Source of the DNA: an uncultured Hymenobacter sp.
GTDB taxonomy: Bacteria; Bacteroidota; Bacteroidia; Cytophagales; Hymenobacteraceae
Length of the DNA: 64,000 nucleotides
Reading direction: 5' to 3'
Assembly: GCA_913776615.1 (NCBI GenBank)
Contig: CAJYPK010000047.1
Coordinates: 144,973 to 208,972 of the forward strand
Made by a program: the position numbers and the translations under genes. Below the pieces are notes generated by a model. That model had not been told where the DNA came from, ran no database searches, and saw only the letters and a list, made by a program, of their open reading frames with translations. How positions within the stretch are numbered: the first letter of the stretch is position 1; each line of letters starts with the position of its first letter. Shown piece after piece: positions 17,412 to 25,595 of this stretch.

Positions 17412-17759
17412 CTATTCGTTTTTTACCTCGACCTCGTACATCTCCAGCAGTGAGGCGGAGGCAATGGCGGCCGTAATCTGGGCCTTGGTCTGGGCCGCCG
17501 GGCCGGTAAGTTGCAGGCGCGAGTCACCGCCGAGGAAGCAATTCTTCAGCACGAACTCGCCGGCCTCGACGACTTGGTTTTTCATCATGCGCGTGAGGCC
17601 GAAGGCTACCACGTTGCGGTCAGCGGGCTTGAGGTAGGCGGTGGCCACGTCGCCCTCGGCAATCGTGACGCTGATGGCTTTTACGTCGCCATGCTGGGTT
17701 TTCCAGGCGGCAATCTGCTCGGCAATCTGGGCGGGGGTTGGGGCAGTAGTTGGTTCCAT
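17412..17759 (-). CDS. Tail assembly chaperone (G-like)
   Basis: This encodes 115 residues and is Ala-rich at the N-terminus (TAPTPAQIAEQIAAWKTQHG), with a compact alpha/beta body. It lies between the tail tube gene and the tape measure gene, the standard place for the frameshifted chaperone pair. It ends VEVKNE-stop over the sequence AAAAAAC. About half the identification is positional. Confidence 0.75.
   Translation of the reverse strand: MEPTTAPTPAQIAEQIAAWKTQHGDVKAISVTIAEGDVATAYLKPADRNVVAFGLTRMMKNQVVEAGEFVLKNCFLGGDSRLQLTGPAAQTKAQITAAIASASLLEMYEVEVKNE
17418..17424 (-). promoter_or_regulatory. Programmed -1 frameshift slippery site A AAA AAC
   Basis: On the minus strand the codons are GTA AAA AAC GAA TAG. 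The heptamer A-AAA-AAC is in the correct phase (X XXY YYZ) and stands one sense codon before the stop. A -1 slip gives ...K-N-R-I-A-A-V-P-V-V and continues in the frame of 17221-17406. Confidence 0.85.
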
Positions 17760-17765
17760 ACGGGG

Positions 17766-18197
17766 TTATAGACCTTCGATGTGAGAAAGGATGAGGGGGA
17801 GTTCTACCTCGATGCTGGTATCCCCAGTCTTCATATCGCGCTTGTTTTCCAGAAACTCGCACTCATGTAGCGTATGGGTAATCAGTGCGTTTTCGGGCGT
17901 CACGTAGCTGACCACAATGGGAAAGGGCTTGATGTCGAGCAGCGAGCCACCGGGCTGGGTCTGTTCGACGGCCGCCTGGATGCGCTCGACTTCCTTCATC
18001 TCCAGCGTAAGGCTGGCCTCCGGCTCGCGCTTGCCATAGCCCCGGCTCACGGGGTTGACGCCGGCCCCGTAGTTGTTGGTCTTCCCCTGCTTGTGGCCGT
18101 AGCTGATGGCTGTTACGCCAATGATCGTCTGGCCAAGCAGTTGCAGTTGAATGCTAGCAAAGTCGTACGCTCTGCCGTTGATGTTGGGGATAGCCAT
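17766..18197 (-). CDS. Phage tail tube protein
   Basis: This encodes 143 residues, mostly beta structure. It begins INGRAYDFASIQLQLLGQTI, and contains YGHKQGKTNNYGAGVNPVSR followed by GYG and TLEMKEVERI. This resembles tube proteins of Bacteroidota contractile phages. It follows the sheath gene by 3 bases, the usual sheath-tube order. Confidence 0.8.
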   Translation of the reverse strand: MAIPNINGRAYDFASIQLQLLGQTIIGVTAISYGHKQGKTNNYGAGVNPVSRGYGKREPEASLTLEMKEVERIQAAVEQTQPGGSLLDIKPFPIVVSYVTPENALITHTLHECEFLENKRDMKTGDTSIEVELPLILSHIEGL

Positions 18198-18200
18198 CGA

Positions 18201-19388
18201 TTAGGAAAGTTTAGCGGTGAGGCCCAGGTCCACGGTAATCTGGCGCGCTACGCCCACGGGTACTAGGCGCACTTGCACAGCTAGTTTGGAGGTACTGACC
18301 ACGTTCTGCGCGGGGTCGATGAACACGCCCAGCGCCGAGACCTCGCCAGCCTGCGTCAGCGGGCTAAGGCCAGCCTTGGCCTTGCCTTGCAGCTCGCCCA
18401 CGACCTGGGCCTGGAGCGTGCCGTCGCGGTTGACGGGCAGCGGCCCGCCCAGGCTGGGCAGCAAAGCCGTGCGCACCAGGCGCGCGGCCTTGTTAGCGGT
18501 GCGCACGTTTTCAATCGAGGCGTAGTCGGAGGTGGCTGCCGTGCAGGTGGGCGAGTCAGAGAAGTAGAACCCGTCGATGCCCGCGTGCTGGCGCACGACA
18601 ATGAAGCCTTTGTCAGCGTAGGCCCCCAGGTCGCCAGGTAGCTGCTGGCTGAGCAGTTCGCCCGAGCTGAGGCCGGCGTTGAGGAACGCCCCGTCGCCGG
18701 TCAGGTTGAACTTCTGCACCCAGGCCACGCTCTCGTTGACGCTGGCGGCGGAGATGGCCCCGAGCAGCGCGCCCACGGCGGGCTCGCGCACGCTGGTGGC
18801 ATCCGAGCCGGCCACGCAGGCCACGAACTCGCTGGCCAGGGCCGTGAGATCGGGGGCCTGGGATGGGTCGCTGGTCAGGCTGTGGGCGCCGACAACAAGC
18901 AGTACCGGGCGGTGTTCGGTAAACTCTTCCGTCGCCAGGGCCTGGCCCTTGGCAATGGCGTTGGTCACGTCCACGTCGATACCGCTCGTGATGGTCGGCA
19001 CGTAGCCGGCGGCCGGGTTGAGCACGACGCCGAGTTGCTTAACGCGGCCGTTGGCGGCGGCCAGCAAGCTTTTGGCGTGGGGCAGGGTGCGGTCGAGCAT
19101 GTCGGCCAGCGGGACCGACTGGGCGACCACGCGCAGAATGAGCACCGCGCCCGGGGAGAGACGGAAGTACTCGCTCAGGTGCTGGTGCAGCCGGGCGTAG
19201 GTGCCAGTGGTGGCGATACCCAGCGCCTCGGCGGCTACCACGGAGCGCAGCTCGTAGTCGGTACCGAGTGCTAGCCTGCCGGGCACGGCCACGCCTTGCG
19301 TGAGCAGCGCACTGATGCCGTCGGCGGTGGGCTGCTGGCGGCCCAAGCCGCCCTGGGCGCGGGTAATGAGAACGTCGGGAAGGGCCAT
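18201..19388 (-). CDS. Contractile tail sheath protein (DUF2586-like)
   Basis: This encodes 395 residues. It shows VLITRAQGGLGRQQPTADGI, then SVVAAEALGIATTGTYARLH and 'LVGAHSLTSDPSQAPDLTAL', and a C-terminal polymerisation domain with FIDPAQNVVSTSKLAVQVRL. It fits the DUF2586 tail sheath family. A sheath gene makes this a myovirus-type prophage. Confidence 0.85.
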   Translation of the reverse strand: MALPDVLITRAQGGLGRQQPTADGISALLTQGVAVPGRLALGTDYELRSVVAAEALGIATTGTYARLHQHLSEYFRLSPGAVLILRVVAQSVPLADMLDRTLPHAKSLLAAANGRVKQLGVVLNPAAGYVPTITSGIDVDVTNAIAKGQALATEEFTEHRPVLLVVGAHSLTSDPSQAPDLTALASEFVACVAGSDATSVREPAVGALLGAISAASVNESVAWVQKFNLTGDGAFLNAGLSSGELLSQQLPGDLGAYADKGFIVVRQHAGIDGFYFSDSPTCTAATSDYASIENVRTANKAARLVRTALLPSLGGPLPVNRDGTLQAQVVGELQGKAKAGLSPLTQAGEVSALGVFIDPAQNVVSTSKLAVQVRLVPVGVARQITVDLGLTAKLS

Positions 19389-19391
19389 TGC

Positions 19392-19622
19392 TTAGGAAGG
19401 TTGTTGCGCGGTGGGCGTGTCAGTGCAGGTAATGGAGGCCAGGGCGATGGTCACGCCGCCGGCCACGGTGAGGTAGCCACCCACCAGTGAGACCCAGGCG
19501 TGCACGCCAGCGGGGGCGGCCGACATAGCCGCGCCGACGGCGGTGCAGGCGGCTCCCACCTTGCGCACCTTGCGCCAGAAGGCGGGCGTGGGCGAGTTCA
19601 GACGGTCCCAGAGGTGTCTCAT
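19392..19622 (-). CDS. Small membrane protein, holin candidate
   Basis: This encodes 76 residues with two predicted membrane helices (VGAACTAVGAAMSAAPAGV; VSLVGGYLTVAGGVTIALAS). Size, topology and place beside an endolysin-like gene and spanin-like genes suggest a holin. No sequence family is recognised, so the function is inferred from context. Confidence 0.6.
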   Translation of the reverse strand: MRHLWDRLNSPTPAFWRKVRKVGAACTAVGAAMSAAPAGVHAWVSLVGGYLTVAGGVTIALASITCTDTPTAQQPS

Positions 19623-19631
19623 ATCGCCGTC

Positions 19632-20015
19632 TTATTTAAAAGTGAGATAGCCTACGCCGCCCAGCAGGGCCAACAGCGCGTAGTTGAGCACGCCCCGTTT
19701 GCGCGCCCGGTGCCGCCAGCTTTCGACCTTGGCCGTTTCGTTGGCCGTGAGCAGCAACTGGTCACCCAGCGCAGCCCGCACAGCCAGGTAGGCCCGGTAG
19801 TGCGCGGCATCAGCGGCCCGTAGCGAGTCGGCGGCGGTCTGGAAGTGGCTACTAGCAGCCTGCCAGTAGCTAGCCTCCTGGCGCACCAGCGGCAGCACGG
19901 CCAGCGAGTCGGCAATCTTGGCCGCTTGCACCGTGGGAATGCACACGGGCCTAGTAGGTTGAGAGAAGGCGCTGAAGGCTGTCAGCAGCAGCGACGGAAG
20001 CAGAAAGCGGCGCAT
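19632..20015 (-). CDS. Secreted/membrane lysis-region protein
   Basis: This encodes 127 residues: a signal peptide (MRRFLLPSLLLTAFSAFSQ), a helical body (SYWQAASSHFQTAADSLRAA), and a C-terminal membrane helix (YALLALLGGVGYLTF). Its start is embedded in the end of the preceding frame (65-base overlap), as in Rz/Rz1-type spanin arrangements. It may be a spanin partner; this is inference. Confidence 0.55.
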   Translation of the reverse strand: MRRFLLPSLLLTAFSAFSQPTRPVCIPTVQAAKIADSLAVLPLVRQEASYWQAASSHFQTAADSLRAADAAHYRAYLAVRAALGDQLLLTANETAKVESWRHRARKRGVLNYALLALLGGVGYLTFK

Positions 20016-20283
20016 GAGCGGGGCGGGTGAGGCGGTGGTACTGGGTAGCTTGGCGGGCGGCGGCCTGGCCCTGGGCGTAAGACTTGGCCGCGGCCGAGGC
20101 GGCGCGGCTCGCCCGGGCCGTGTTACGGGCGGCGGCTTGCGTTTTCGCGGCCACGGCCTGCTCGGTGGCCAGCTGCTGGCGGCGGCTGAGCGGCGGCCGG
20201 TCGGGACCGCGCCAGCTCAGGAAGCAGCCCACCAGCACGCCGACCATCAGGCAGGGCAGCAGTAGCTTGAGCAGTGGGGCCAT
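19951..20283 (-). CDS. Inner-membrane spanin-like coiled-coil protein
   Basis: This encodes 110 residues: one N-terminal membrane helix (LLLPCLMVGVLVGCFLSW), then an Ala/Gln/Arg-rich coiled coil (EQAVAAKTQAAARNTARASR). That is the architecture of an i-spanin (Rz). It overlaps the following gene by 65 bases in another frame. The remaining alternative is a fortuitous open frame; the hydrophobic N-terminus argues against that. Confidence 0.55.
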   Translation of the reverse strand: MAPLLKLLLPCLMVGVLVGCFLSWRGPDRPPLSRRQQLATEQAVAAKTQAAARNTARASRAASAAAKSYAQGQAAARQATQYHRLTRPAHAPLSASVAAADSLQRLLSTY

Positions 20284-20307
20284 GAATTATGAGTTATGAA
20301 TTATGAA

Positions 20308-20604
20308 TTATGAAAGAGGTGGTGGGGTCGGGTGCCCGGTGCGCTGGCCTAGGGCGTAAATCCACTTGTCCATCGTGCTGACCGAGGAGCGCAGCGAGGC
20401 GTTTTCGTGCTTGAGGCTCTCCACGTCCGACTTGAGGTATTGCGTAAGCGTCTCGTAGCCCTTCATTTCCAGCTTCATGGCCTCTACCGCATTGCAGGTC
20501 GTATCAAGCTTCGTGTCGAGGCTCTCGATACTGCGCCGCAGCAGCGTGCCGATGATACCAATGGCCAGGGTGACGGCCAGGCCGATGATGTATTCCTGGC
20601 TCAT
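20308..20604 (-). CDS. Membrane-anchored coiled-coil protein of the lysis region
   Basis: This encodes 98 residues: a membrane helix (IIGLAVTLAIGIIGTLL) followed by a heptad-type coiled coil (IESLDTKLDTTCNAVEAM; SDVESLKHENASLRSSV). It is spaced 3 bases from the DUF5675 gene. It could be a spanin or holin accessory. Confidence 0.65.
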   Translation of the reverse strand: MSQEYIIGLAVTLAIGIIGTLLRRSIESLDTKLDTTCNAVEAMKLEMKGYETLTQYLKSDVESLKHENASLRSSVSTMDKWIYALGQRTGHPTPPPLS

Positions 20605-20607
20605 GGG

Positions 20608-21042
20608 TTACTGGATAGTGAGGGTGACCGGGCCAACTGCCACGGCATCCTGAAGGCGGGGGAAAAGGCGGCTGAACGCATCACGCGAGCGGCCCACGAA
20701 GTCGGTTTTCTTGTCGAGGCCCACCAACAGGCAGCCCTCGGTATCGGCGGCCGTGTTGCCCGAGTGGATGCGCACGCCACAGTCGTCGATGCGGCGTCCC
20801 CCGAACTGGATGGTGCCGCCGGGCACGTTCACCAGCAGCGGCAGCAGCCGGCGAAAGCGGTTGGAGTAGGTGATGCGCAGGTGGTAGTTACCCGCCGGGA
20901 CAGCCGTCTTGCCGTATACCTTGGCCTCGCCTGCGCCGCGTACTACGTCTTCGAGCACGTAGCATTCGAAGACCCCATCCACGAACAACTCGCCGATGGT
21001 GCTCTCCTTGGTGAAGGTGGCGCGTTTGAGGTCGAGGTGCAT
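20608..21042 (-). CDS. DUF5675 protein, putative endolysin-like L,D-transpeptidase fold
   Basis: This encodes 144 residues. It has EYVLEDV-like strands, KVYGKTAVPAGNYHLRITYS and a motif VRIHSGNTAADTEGCLLVG. H-x8-10-[ST]-x-GC is the YkuD-like catalytic signature (His and Cys), which I associate with DUF5675. In Bacteroidota phages this gene sits with holins, so it may act on peptidoglycan during lysis; enzymatic activity is not demonstrated. Confidence 0.75.
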   Translation of the reverse strand: MHLDLKRATFTKESTIGELFVDGVFECYVLEDVVRGAGEAKVYGKTAVPAGNYHLRITYSNRFRRLLPLLVNVPGGTIQFGGRRIDDCGVRIHSGNTAADTEGCLLVGLDKKTDFVGRSRDAFSRLFPRLQDAVAVGPVTLTIQ

Positions 21043-21048
21043 GGTGAT

Positions 21049-21264
21049 CTAGGCTTTAGCGGGTTTAGTGGGTGCGGCCTCATCCTTCAGCTCGTCGCTG
21101 TCGCTGGCCAGTGTCACCAGTTCCTCGCCTTCGGCCAGCGCCTGCTCGGCGTGGGCCTTGTTGAAGTAGTGCTCGCCCGAGGGCAGAATGTGCACCTCTT
21201 TCAGATCGGGGCGAGCTTTGAACGTGTCGCGGATGCCCGCTTTGTGGTTGATTTGGGTAGCCAT
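21049..21264 (-). CDS. Small phage protein, unknown
   Basis: This encodes 71 residues: a basic N-terminal half with LKEVHILPSGEHYFNKAHAE followed by QAL, then an acidic Ala/Lys-Pro tail. It lies directly behind the capsid terminator. Small proteins with an 'EVH-x-x-x-x-G-x-x-[YF]' core are frequent next to capsid genes in Bacteroidota phages. Role unknown. Confidence 0.65.
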   Translation of the reverse strand: MATQINHKAGIRDTFKARPDLKEVHILPSGEHYFNKAHAEQALAEGEELVTLASDSDELKDEAAPTKPAKA

Positions 21265-21278
21265 AAGGAGTAGGGAAA

Positions 21279-21356
21279 AACCAGCCGTCTGGTGCCACCA
21301 AAGGCCGCCATCCCGAAGAATGGCGGCCAGGCGCGCTGCGCGGGAATGGGCTGGTT
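21279..21356 (-). terminator. Branched hairpin terminator after the major capsid gene
   Basis: Outer arms AACCAGCC (21279-21286) and GGCTGGTT (21349-21356) enclose a second stem, GGCCGCCAT / ATGGCGGCC (21303-21311 with 21320-21328). On the minus strand a T5 tract follows. It overlaps the capsid stop codon and would limit read-through into the lysis and tail genes. Confidence 0.65.
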
Positions 21357-22294
21357 TAGAGCGTGTACAGTGCGGTTTCGGCCCCGTAGCCGTAATTGGT
21401 GTCGGCCTTGCAGAGCATCTTGATGAAGTAGAGCTCGCTGTTGGCCTGGAGCTTGGCGATTTGCACCGTGGCGTCGTCTTTCGAGTTGAGACCGAACCAC
21501 AGGTTGCTCGTCATATCCGGCGCGCCCTTGGCCCAGAAAATGGTGTTGTCGGGCATGCCGTAGAGGTAGACCATCTGCCGGCCAGCGAAGCGCATGAGGC
21601 CGGCCATCGTGTTGTCGATGCCCTTGAAGCCAGCCGCCCGCTGGGCGCGTTCCCAGAGTTGAGCGGTTTTGTAGCTCACGAATACCTTCAGATTCGGGTC
21701 ATAGAGCACGGCGGCCGGTACGGTAGCCAGCGAGGCTTCGAGTTGCGCCTCAATGTTGCTCACGGTCAGAATTACCGGCGAGGCGACCTTGGGTACATCG
21801 CTATCGGCAATGGCGCGGGTGATGAGGCCGTTGAAGTACTTGAGGTTGGTCGTCAGGTTAGTGTCGCCCCGCATGATGGCCCCACCCAGCCACTGGTTGT
21901 GCTTTTTCATCACCTCCTGCAAAATCACCGACTCTACCGTGACGGGCAGGCGGCGATCAATCAGGGTCGGATTCAGGTTTACAGCCTCCCAGTGGTCTTC
22001 GAAGTCCCGGGGGTTGAATTCCTGGTAGATCATATAGTCATTGGGCTCCAGCACGCGGGCATCCACCGTGATGGTGCCCTGGCCCGTGCCAGCATTGCCC
22101 GAAACGGGCGTGGGTACCCGGTCCTGAATGAAGTCGTCGCTCACCGTCATGCGCGGGATGGTGAACTTCTTCTTGATGCCATCCTTGACCATCACGTGCC
22201 CACCCTGCACGATTTCGTTGCCGATGGCGGCCTTGACGATGAAGCTGCTGGCAACCTCACCCGAATAGGTGGTATCCTGAATTACGAGTGCCAT
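21356..22294 (-). CDS. Major capsid protein
   Basis: This encodes 312 residues. HK97/P2-like capsid features are visible: VMVKDGIKKKFTIPRM, 'YQEFNPRDFEDHWEAVNLNP', 'LQEVMKKHNQWLGGAIMRGD' and a C-terminal VQIAKLQANSELYFIKMLCK. It is the abundant shell protein of the head. It follows the protease/scaffold gene, the usual order. Confidence 0.85.
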   Translation of the reverse strand: MALVIQDTTYSGEVASSFIVKAAIGNEIVQGGHVMVKDGIKKKFTIPRMTVSDDFIQDRVPTPVSGNAGTGQGTITVDARVLEPNDYMIYQEFNPRDFEDHWEAVNLNPTLIDRRLPVTVESVILQEVMKKHNQWLGGAIMRGDTNLTTNLKYFNGLITRAIADSDVPKVASPVILTVSNIEAQLEASLATVPAAVLYDPNLKVFVSYKTAQLWERAQRAAGFKGIDNTMAGLMRFAGRQMVYLYGMPDNTIFWAKGAPDMTSNLWFGLNSKDDATVQIAKLQANSELYFIKMLCKADTNYGYGAETALYTL

Positions 22295-22332
22295 AGGAAG
22301 CTACTGCGTTGAAAAAGCGTGGGGAGATAGGA

Positions 22333-23418
22333 CTACTTGCCAGCCAGGCGGGCCTGCACTTCGAGCATTGCGCCGCCGGCGGTAAGTGGGGGCAATTGGT
22401 TGCCGCTGGCATCGGCCGTGATGGTGGTAAGCAGCGAGCCGCGGCCGGGCATGGCGTCGAGCACGGCCTTGCAGCCGGCCAGGTCCACCTTGGCGTGGGC
22501 CTCGAAAGTGGGCTTCTGAGATGCCGTAATCTTGCCTGCGGTAATAGCACCATCGACCAACGCCGTCACGGCCGCCGTAGCCGCCTCGGCCTTGGCGGTG
22601 GTTTCGGCTTCCTCCAACTCGGCTACTTTCTTATTGGCCGCTTCCAGGGCGGTGGTGGCCGTGGCCAGCGCAGCTTGCGCGTCTTCGGCTTCTTTTTTAG
22701 CCTTGTCCTTCTCGGTGAAGGCGGCCTGCACGGCCGTGGCCACGTCGGCATCCGAGGTGCTGGCCGTCACGGTGGCTACCCCCGCAGCGGCGAAAATGGG
22801 AATCAACAGGTTCTTCATGTCAGCGGCGCTGAGGATAGTGGCGTAGTAGGAGTGCAGTGAGGCCGTGGGCAGGTCGGCCGGCGGGGCCTGCGCTTTCTTG
22901 TCGTCGTCGATGATGGCCGTGGCAAAGCCCAAAGACAGGGCCTGCTCGGCGTCGAGGTAGGTGGTGGCGGCCATCAGTTCGGCGCACTTCTCCACGCTCT
23001 GGCCCGAGGCCGCGGCGTAGAGCTGGGCCATCGAGTCGTTGATGGCCTTCTGCTGGTTGATGGCGTTTTCCAGGTCGGCAATTCCGCCCTGCACCCCGCT
23101 GGCGCAGTTGTGAATCATGAGCTTGCCGTGGGCGCTGATGAAGCGCTTGTTGCCGGCCATGAAAGGGAGCGTAGCGGCCGAGGCCACCAGGCCCACGCAG
23201 TAGGTATCGACCTTCAGGGCCGAGGCCTTGAGCAAGTCGTACATGGTCTGGCCCTCCTGCCAGTTGCCCCCGCCCGAGTTGATGCGCACGCTCACCCGCC
23301 TCTCGCCCGAGGCTTCGGCCTGGGCTAGCTGCTGGCCGAACTCGGCCGCGCTCAGCCCCGTGCCCGATTGCGGGTCGAAGCCGATGGCGGAGTAAATCTG
23401 GAGCGTGGGGATGGCCAT
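22333..23418 (-). CDS. ClpP-like prohead protease fused to a scaffold-like tail
   Basis: This encodes 361 residues from the ATG at 23418; a start at 23472 would lie inside the divergent promoter. Residues about 1-170 are a ClpP-type serine protease: RVSVRINSGGGNWQEGQTMY, VGLVASAATLPFMAG (Ser nucleophile) and HGKLMIHNCASG (His). Residues about 200-300 are an Ala/Glu/Lys-rich coiled coil like a scaffold (AAFTEKDKAKKEAEDAQAAL). Protease-scaffold fusions process the prohead before packaging. Confidence 0.9.
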   Translation of the reverse strand: MAIPTLQIYSAIGFDPQSGTGLSAAEFGQQLAQAEASGERRVSVRINSGGGNWQEGQTMYDLLKASALKVDTYCVGLVASAATLPFMAGNKRFISAHGKLMIHNCASGVQGGIADLENAINQQKAINDSMAQLYAAASGQSVEKCAELMAATTYLDAEQALSLGFATAIIDDDKKAQAPPADLPTASLHSYYATILSAADMKNLLIPIFAAAGVATVTASTSDADVATAVQAAFTEKDKAKKEAEDAQAALATATTALEAANKKVAELEEAETTAKAEAATAAVTALVDGAITAGKITASQKPTFEAHAKVDLAGCKAVLDAMPGRGSLLTTITADASGNQLPPLTAGGAMLEVQARLAGK

Positions 23419-23422
23419 GAGT

Positions 23423-23497
23423 GGGCTAGCGGAATTGCTAGCCCAAAATTCCCCGTAGCCCAAACGGGGCACGTTTTACAATTCCGATTCGTCGGAA
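23423..23497. promoter_or_regulatory. Divergent head-gene intergenic region with three inverted repeats
   Basis: Between the leftward protease and rightward terminase genes lie three hairpins: GGGCTAGC / GCTAGCCC (23423-23444), CCCCGT / ACGGGG (23451-23469), and TTCCGA-TTCG-TCGGAA (23482-23497), the last with a UUCG-type tetraloop. The region must hold both late promoters; no clean TAnnTTTG box is visible, suggesting a phage activator. Confidence 0.5.
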
Positions 23498-23580
23498 AAA
23501 ACCGTATGAGTCGTGCCTAAAAACCGTACGATTTGGAAAGATTTTTCAGGGCTCACGGGCTGTTTCGGCAGCTTTGGGGT

Positions 23581-24084
23581 ATGAAAAAGAAAGCCCCCAC
23601 AACGCCCAAGCGCGAAGACGCCCTGCGCAACGAGGCGCAGGTGCGCAAGGCGATGGGGGCGTTCATTCGCAAGCACAAGCGCCCGCCCACCGTGCAGGAA
23701 CTGGTGCAGGCCACGGGTCTGAGTGACAAGACGGTGAAGCAGCACCGCCAGCGCATCAAGCTCGGCGACGGCAGCCCCAACGTCTTTCAGCAGCTTACCG
23801 GTGACGTACTTATGGCCCTGCACGCCCGGGCTGTCGGCTACTCGCACCCGGCCGTGAAGATTCTGGCCGTGAGCCAGGGCAAAGGCGAGCCCTCGGTGGT
23901 AGAAACGCACGACTACACGGAGTACTACCCGCCCGATGCGGCCAGCGCCAAGCTCTGGCTTCAAGTAGTCGAAGGGTGGGGAGAAAAAACCCAGCATGAG
24001 CACTCGGGCGAAGTGAAGGCGCCCGGTCCGCCGGCTATTATTCAAATTATCCGTCACCGCCCCGCCGATGGTAACCCTGAGTAG
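23581..24084 (+). CDS. Putative small terminase subunit
   Basis: This encodes 167 residues from the ATG at 23581 (MKKKAPTTPK); the longer frame from 23533 adds an unlikely N-terminus. It is basic, with a helix-turn-helix near residues 40-70 (TVQELVQATGLSDKTVKQHR). It overlaps the large terminase start by 17 bases. By position and HTH it is the packaging-site recognition subunit. Confidence 0.75.
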   Translation: MKKKAPTTPKREDALRNEAQVRKAMGAFIRKHKRPPTVQELVQATGLSDKTVKQHRQRIKLGDGSPNVFQQLTGDVLMALHARAVGYSHPAVKILAVSQGKGEPSVVETHDYTEYYPPDAASAKLWLQVVEGWGEKTQHEHSGEVKAPGPPAIIQIIRHRPADGNPE

Positions 24085-25585
24085 CCCGCAGGCTGATATT
24101 CTGGAGAGCCGCCAGCAGGTCAACCTGTTCCTGGCTGGGCAGGGTAGCGGCAAGACGCACTTGGCCGGGGTTATTTCCTATCTCTACCTCTCGCAGTTTC
24201 CGAAGCTGCGCGGGCTCATTGCGGCCAATACTTATTCGCAGCTCACACGCTCCACCTTGTTTCGCATCCGTGAAGTGTGGAAGCAGGAGTTTGGGGTGGT
24301 GGAGTATGACGAGAAAAAGAAGCAGGGGCATTACGTGGTGGGCAAGCGCCCGCCCCGCCACTTCACCGTGTTCTACGAGTTCGACAGCTACAACAACATC
24401 ATGTGCTTTGCTTGGGGCGCAGTGGTTTACGTCGGCTCGCTCGACAACTACAAGGCCCTTGACGGCATGGAAATCGGCTGGGCCATGCTCGACGAAACTA
24501 AGGACACCCGGGAGGTAGCCGTCAAGGAGGTCATCGTGGGCCGCCTGCGCCAGCCGGGCCTCTACGTTAACGAGGCGGGCGAGCTGGTAGGCGAGTTGAC
24601 GCCCACGCCCTTCAATCCACTCTACATCTTCACCTCGCCGGCCAAGGTGCCCTGGCTCAACGAGTGGTTCAGCCTCGACCAGTTTCAGGCCGAAATCAAG
24701 GCCACTATCTACCTACCCCCGCAGTACTTCTGCAAGCAGGTGGGGAATAAGTTGGTCACGATCAGCGCTAGCCATCTCAACCGGCACAACCTGCCCAGCA
24801 ATTACATCGACAACCAGTTTGCCAACGTGGGCAAGGACAAGCACGGAATGCTCATCTACGGCGACCCGTTTGCGCGGGCCGGTGGCGAGTTCTACAAGCA
24901 CTTCGACCGGGCCAAGCACGTGGGCAAGTACGCCCAGCTCTACGATCCCACGCTGCCGCTGCACCTGAGCTTCGACCAGAACGTGGTGCCCTACAACACG
25001 CTGACGGTGCACCAGATTTTCGGTACCAAGGCCGTGCAACTGGCCGAGTTCTGCCTGGGCAATCCCAACAACAGCACCGGCAAGGTGTGCGAGGCGCTGC
25101 TCCGATCGCGCTTCGGCCAGCACGAGGGCGGGGTATTCGTCTACGGTGACCCCTCGGGCAACAAGCGCGACACGCGTAGCGAGGAAGGTACGAACGATTA
25201 CTCCATCATCCTCAAGGCCCTGGCCAAGCTGCGCCCCCAGAGCCGGGTGGTGACCAAGGCCCCGCCGGTGGCCGTGCGCGGGGAGTGGATCAACGGCGTG
25301 TTTGAGCGACAGTTGGACGGGTTGGAATTCCTGATTGACGAGGGCTGCACCAACACTATTGGCGACCTCATCTACCTGAAGGAAGCGCCCGACGGTACGA
25401 AGCTCAAGGAGAAAGTCACCGACGAGGCGACGGGCGTGAGCTTCGAGAAATATGGGCACTGCTCCGATACGCTCGACTACTTCTACACCAGTGCCTTCAA
25501 GGAACAGTGGCGCCGCTTTCACAAAAAAGAAACGGTGGTACTGCCCGACCTCATTCTACCCAATCGCAGCCGCAACGGCTATTAA
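24068..25585 (+). CDS. Terminase large subunit
   Basis: This encodes 505 residues. The ATPase has Walker A FLAGQGSGKTHLAG (near residue 25) and Walker B WAMLDETKD (near residue 140). The nuclease domain includes LSFDQNVVPYNTLTV with the first catalytic Asp, VYGDPSGNKRD, and a late Asp in HCSDTLDYFYTSAF. It cuts and pumps phage DNA into the prohead. Confidence 0.93.
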   Translation: MVTLSSPQADILESRQQVNLFLAGQGSGKTHLAGVISYLYLSQFPKLRGLIAANTYSQLTRSTLFRIREVWKQEFGVVEYDEKKKQGHYVVGKRPPRHFTVFYEFDSYNNIMCFAWGAVVYVGSLDNYKALDGMEIGWAMLDETKDTREVAVKEVIVGRLRQPGLYVNEAGELVGELTPTPFNPLYIFTSPAKVPWLNEWFSLDQFQAEIKATIYLPPQYFCKQVGNKLVTISASHLNRHNLPSNYIDNQFANVGKDKHGMLIYGDPFARAGGEFYKHFDRAKHVGKYAQLYDPTLPLHLSFDQNVVPYNTLTVHQIFGTKAVQLAEFCLGNPNNSTGKVCEALLRSRFGQHEGGVFVYGDPSGNKRDTRSEEGTNDYSIILKALAKLRPQSRVVTKAPPVAVRGEWINGVFERQLDGLEFLIDEGCTNTIGDLIYLKEAPDGTKLKEKVTDEATGVSFEKYGHCSDTLDYFYTSAFKEQWRRFHKKETVVLPDLILPNRSRNGY

Positions 25586-25595
25586 GCACCCGCCC

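Noticed and set aside
23476..24153. 225-codon minus-strand frame
   Set aside because: It is antisense to the small terminase gene and crosses the divergent promoter.
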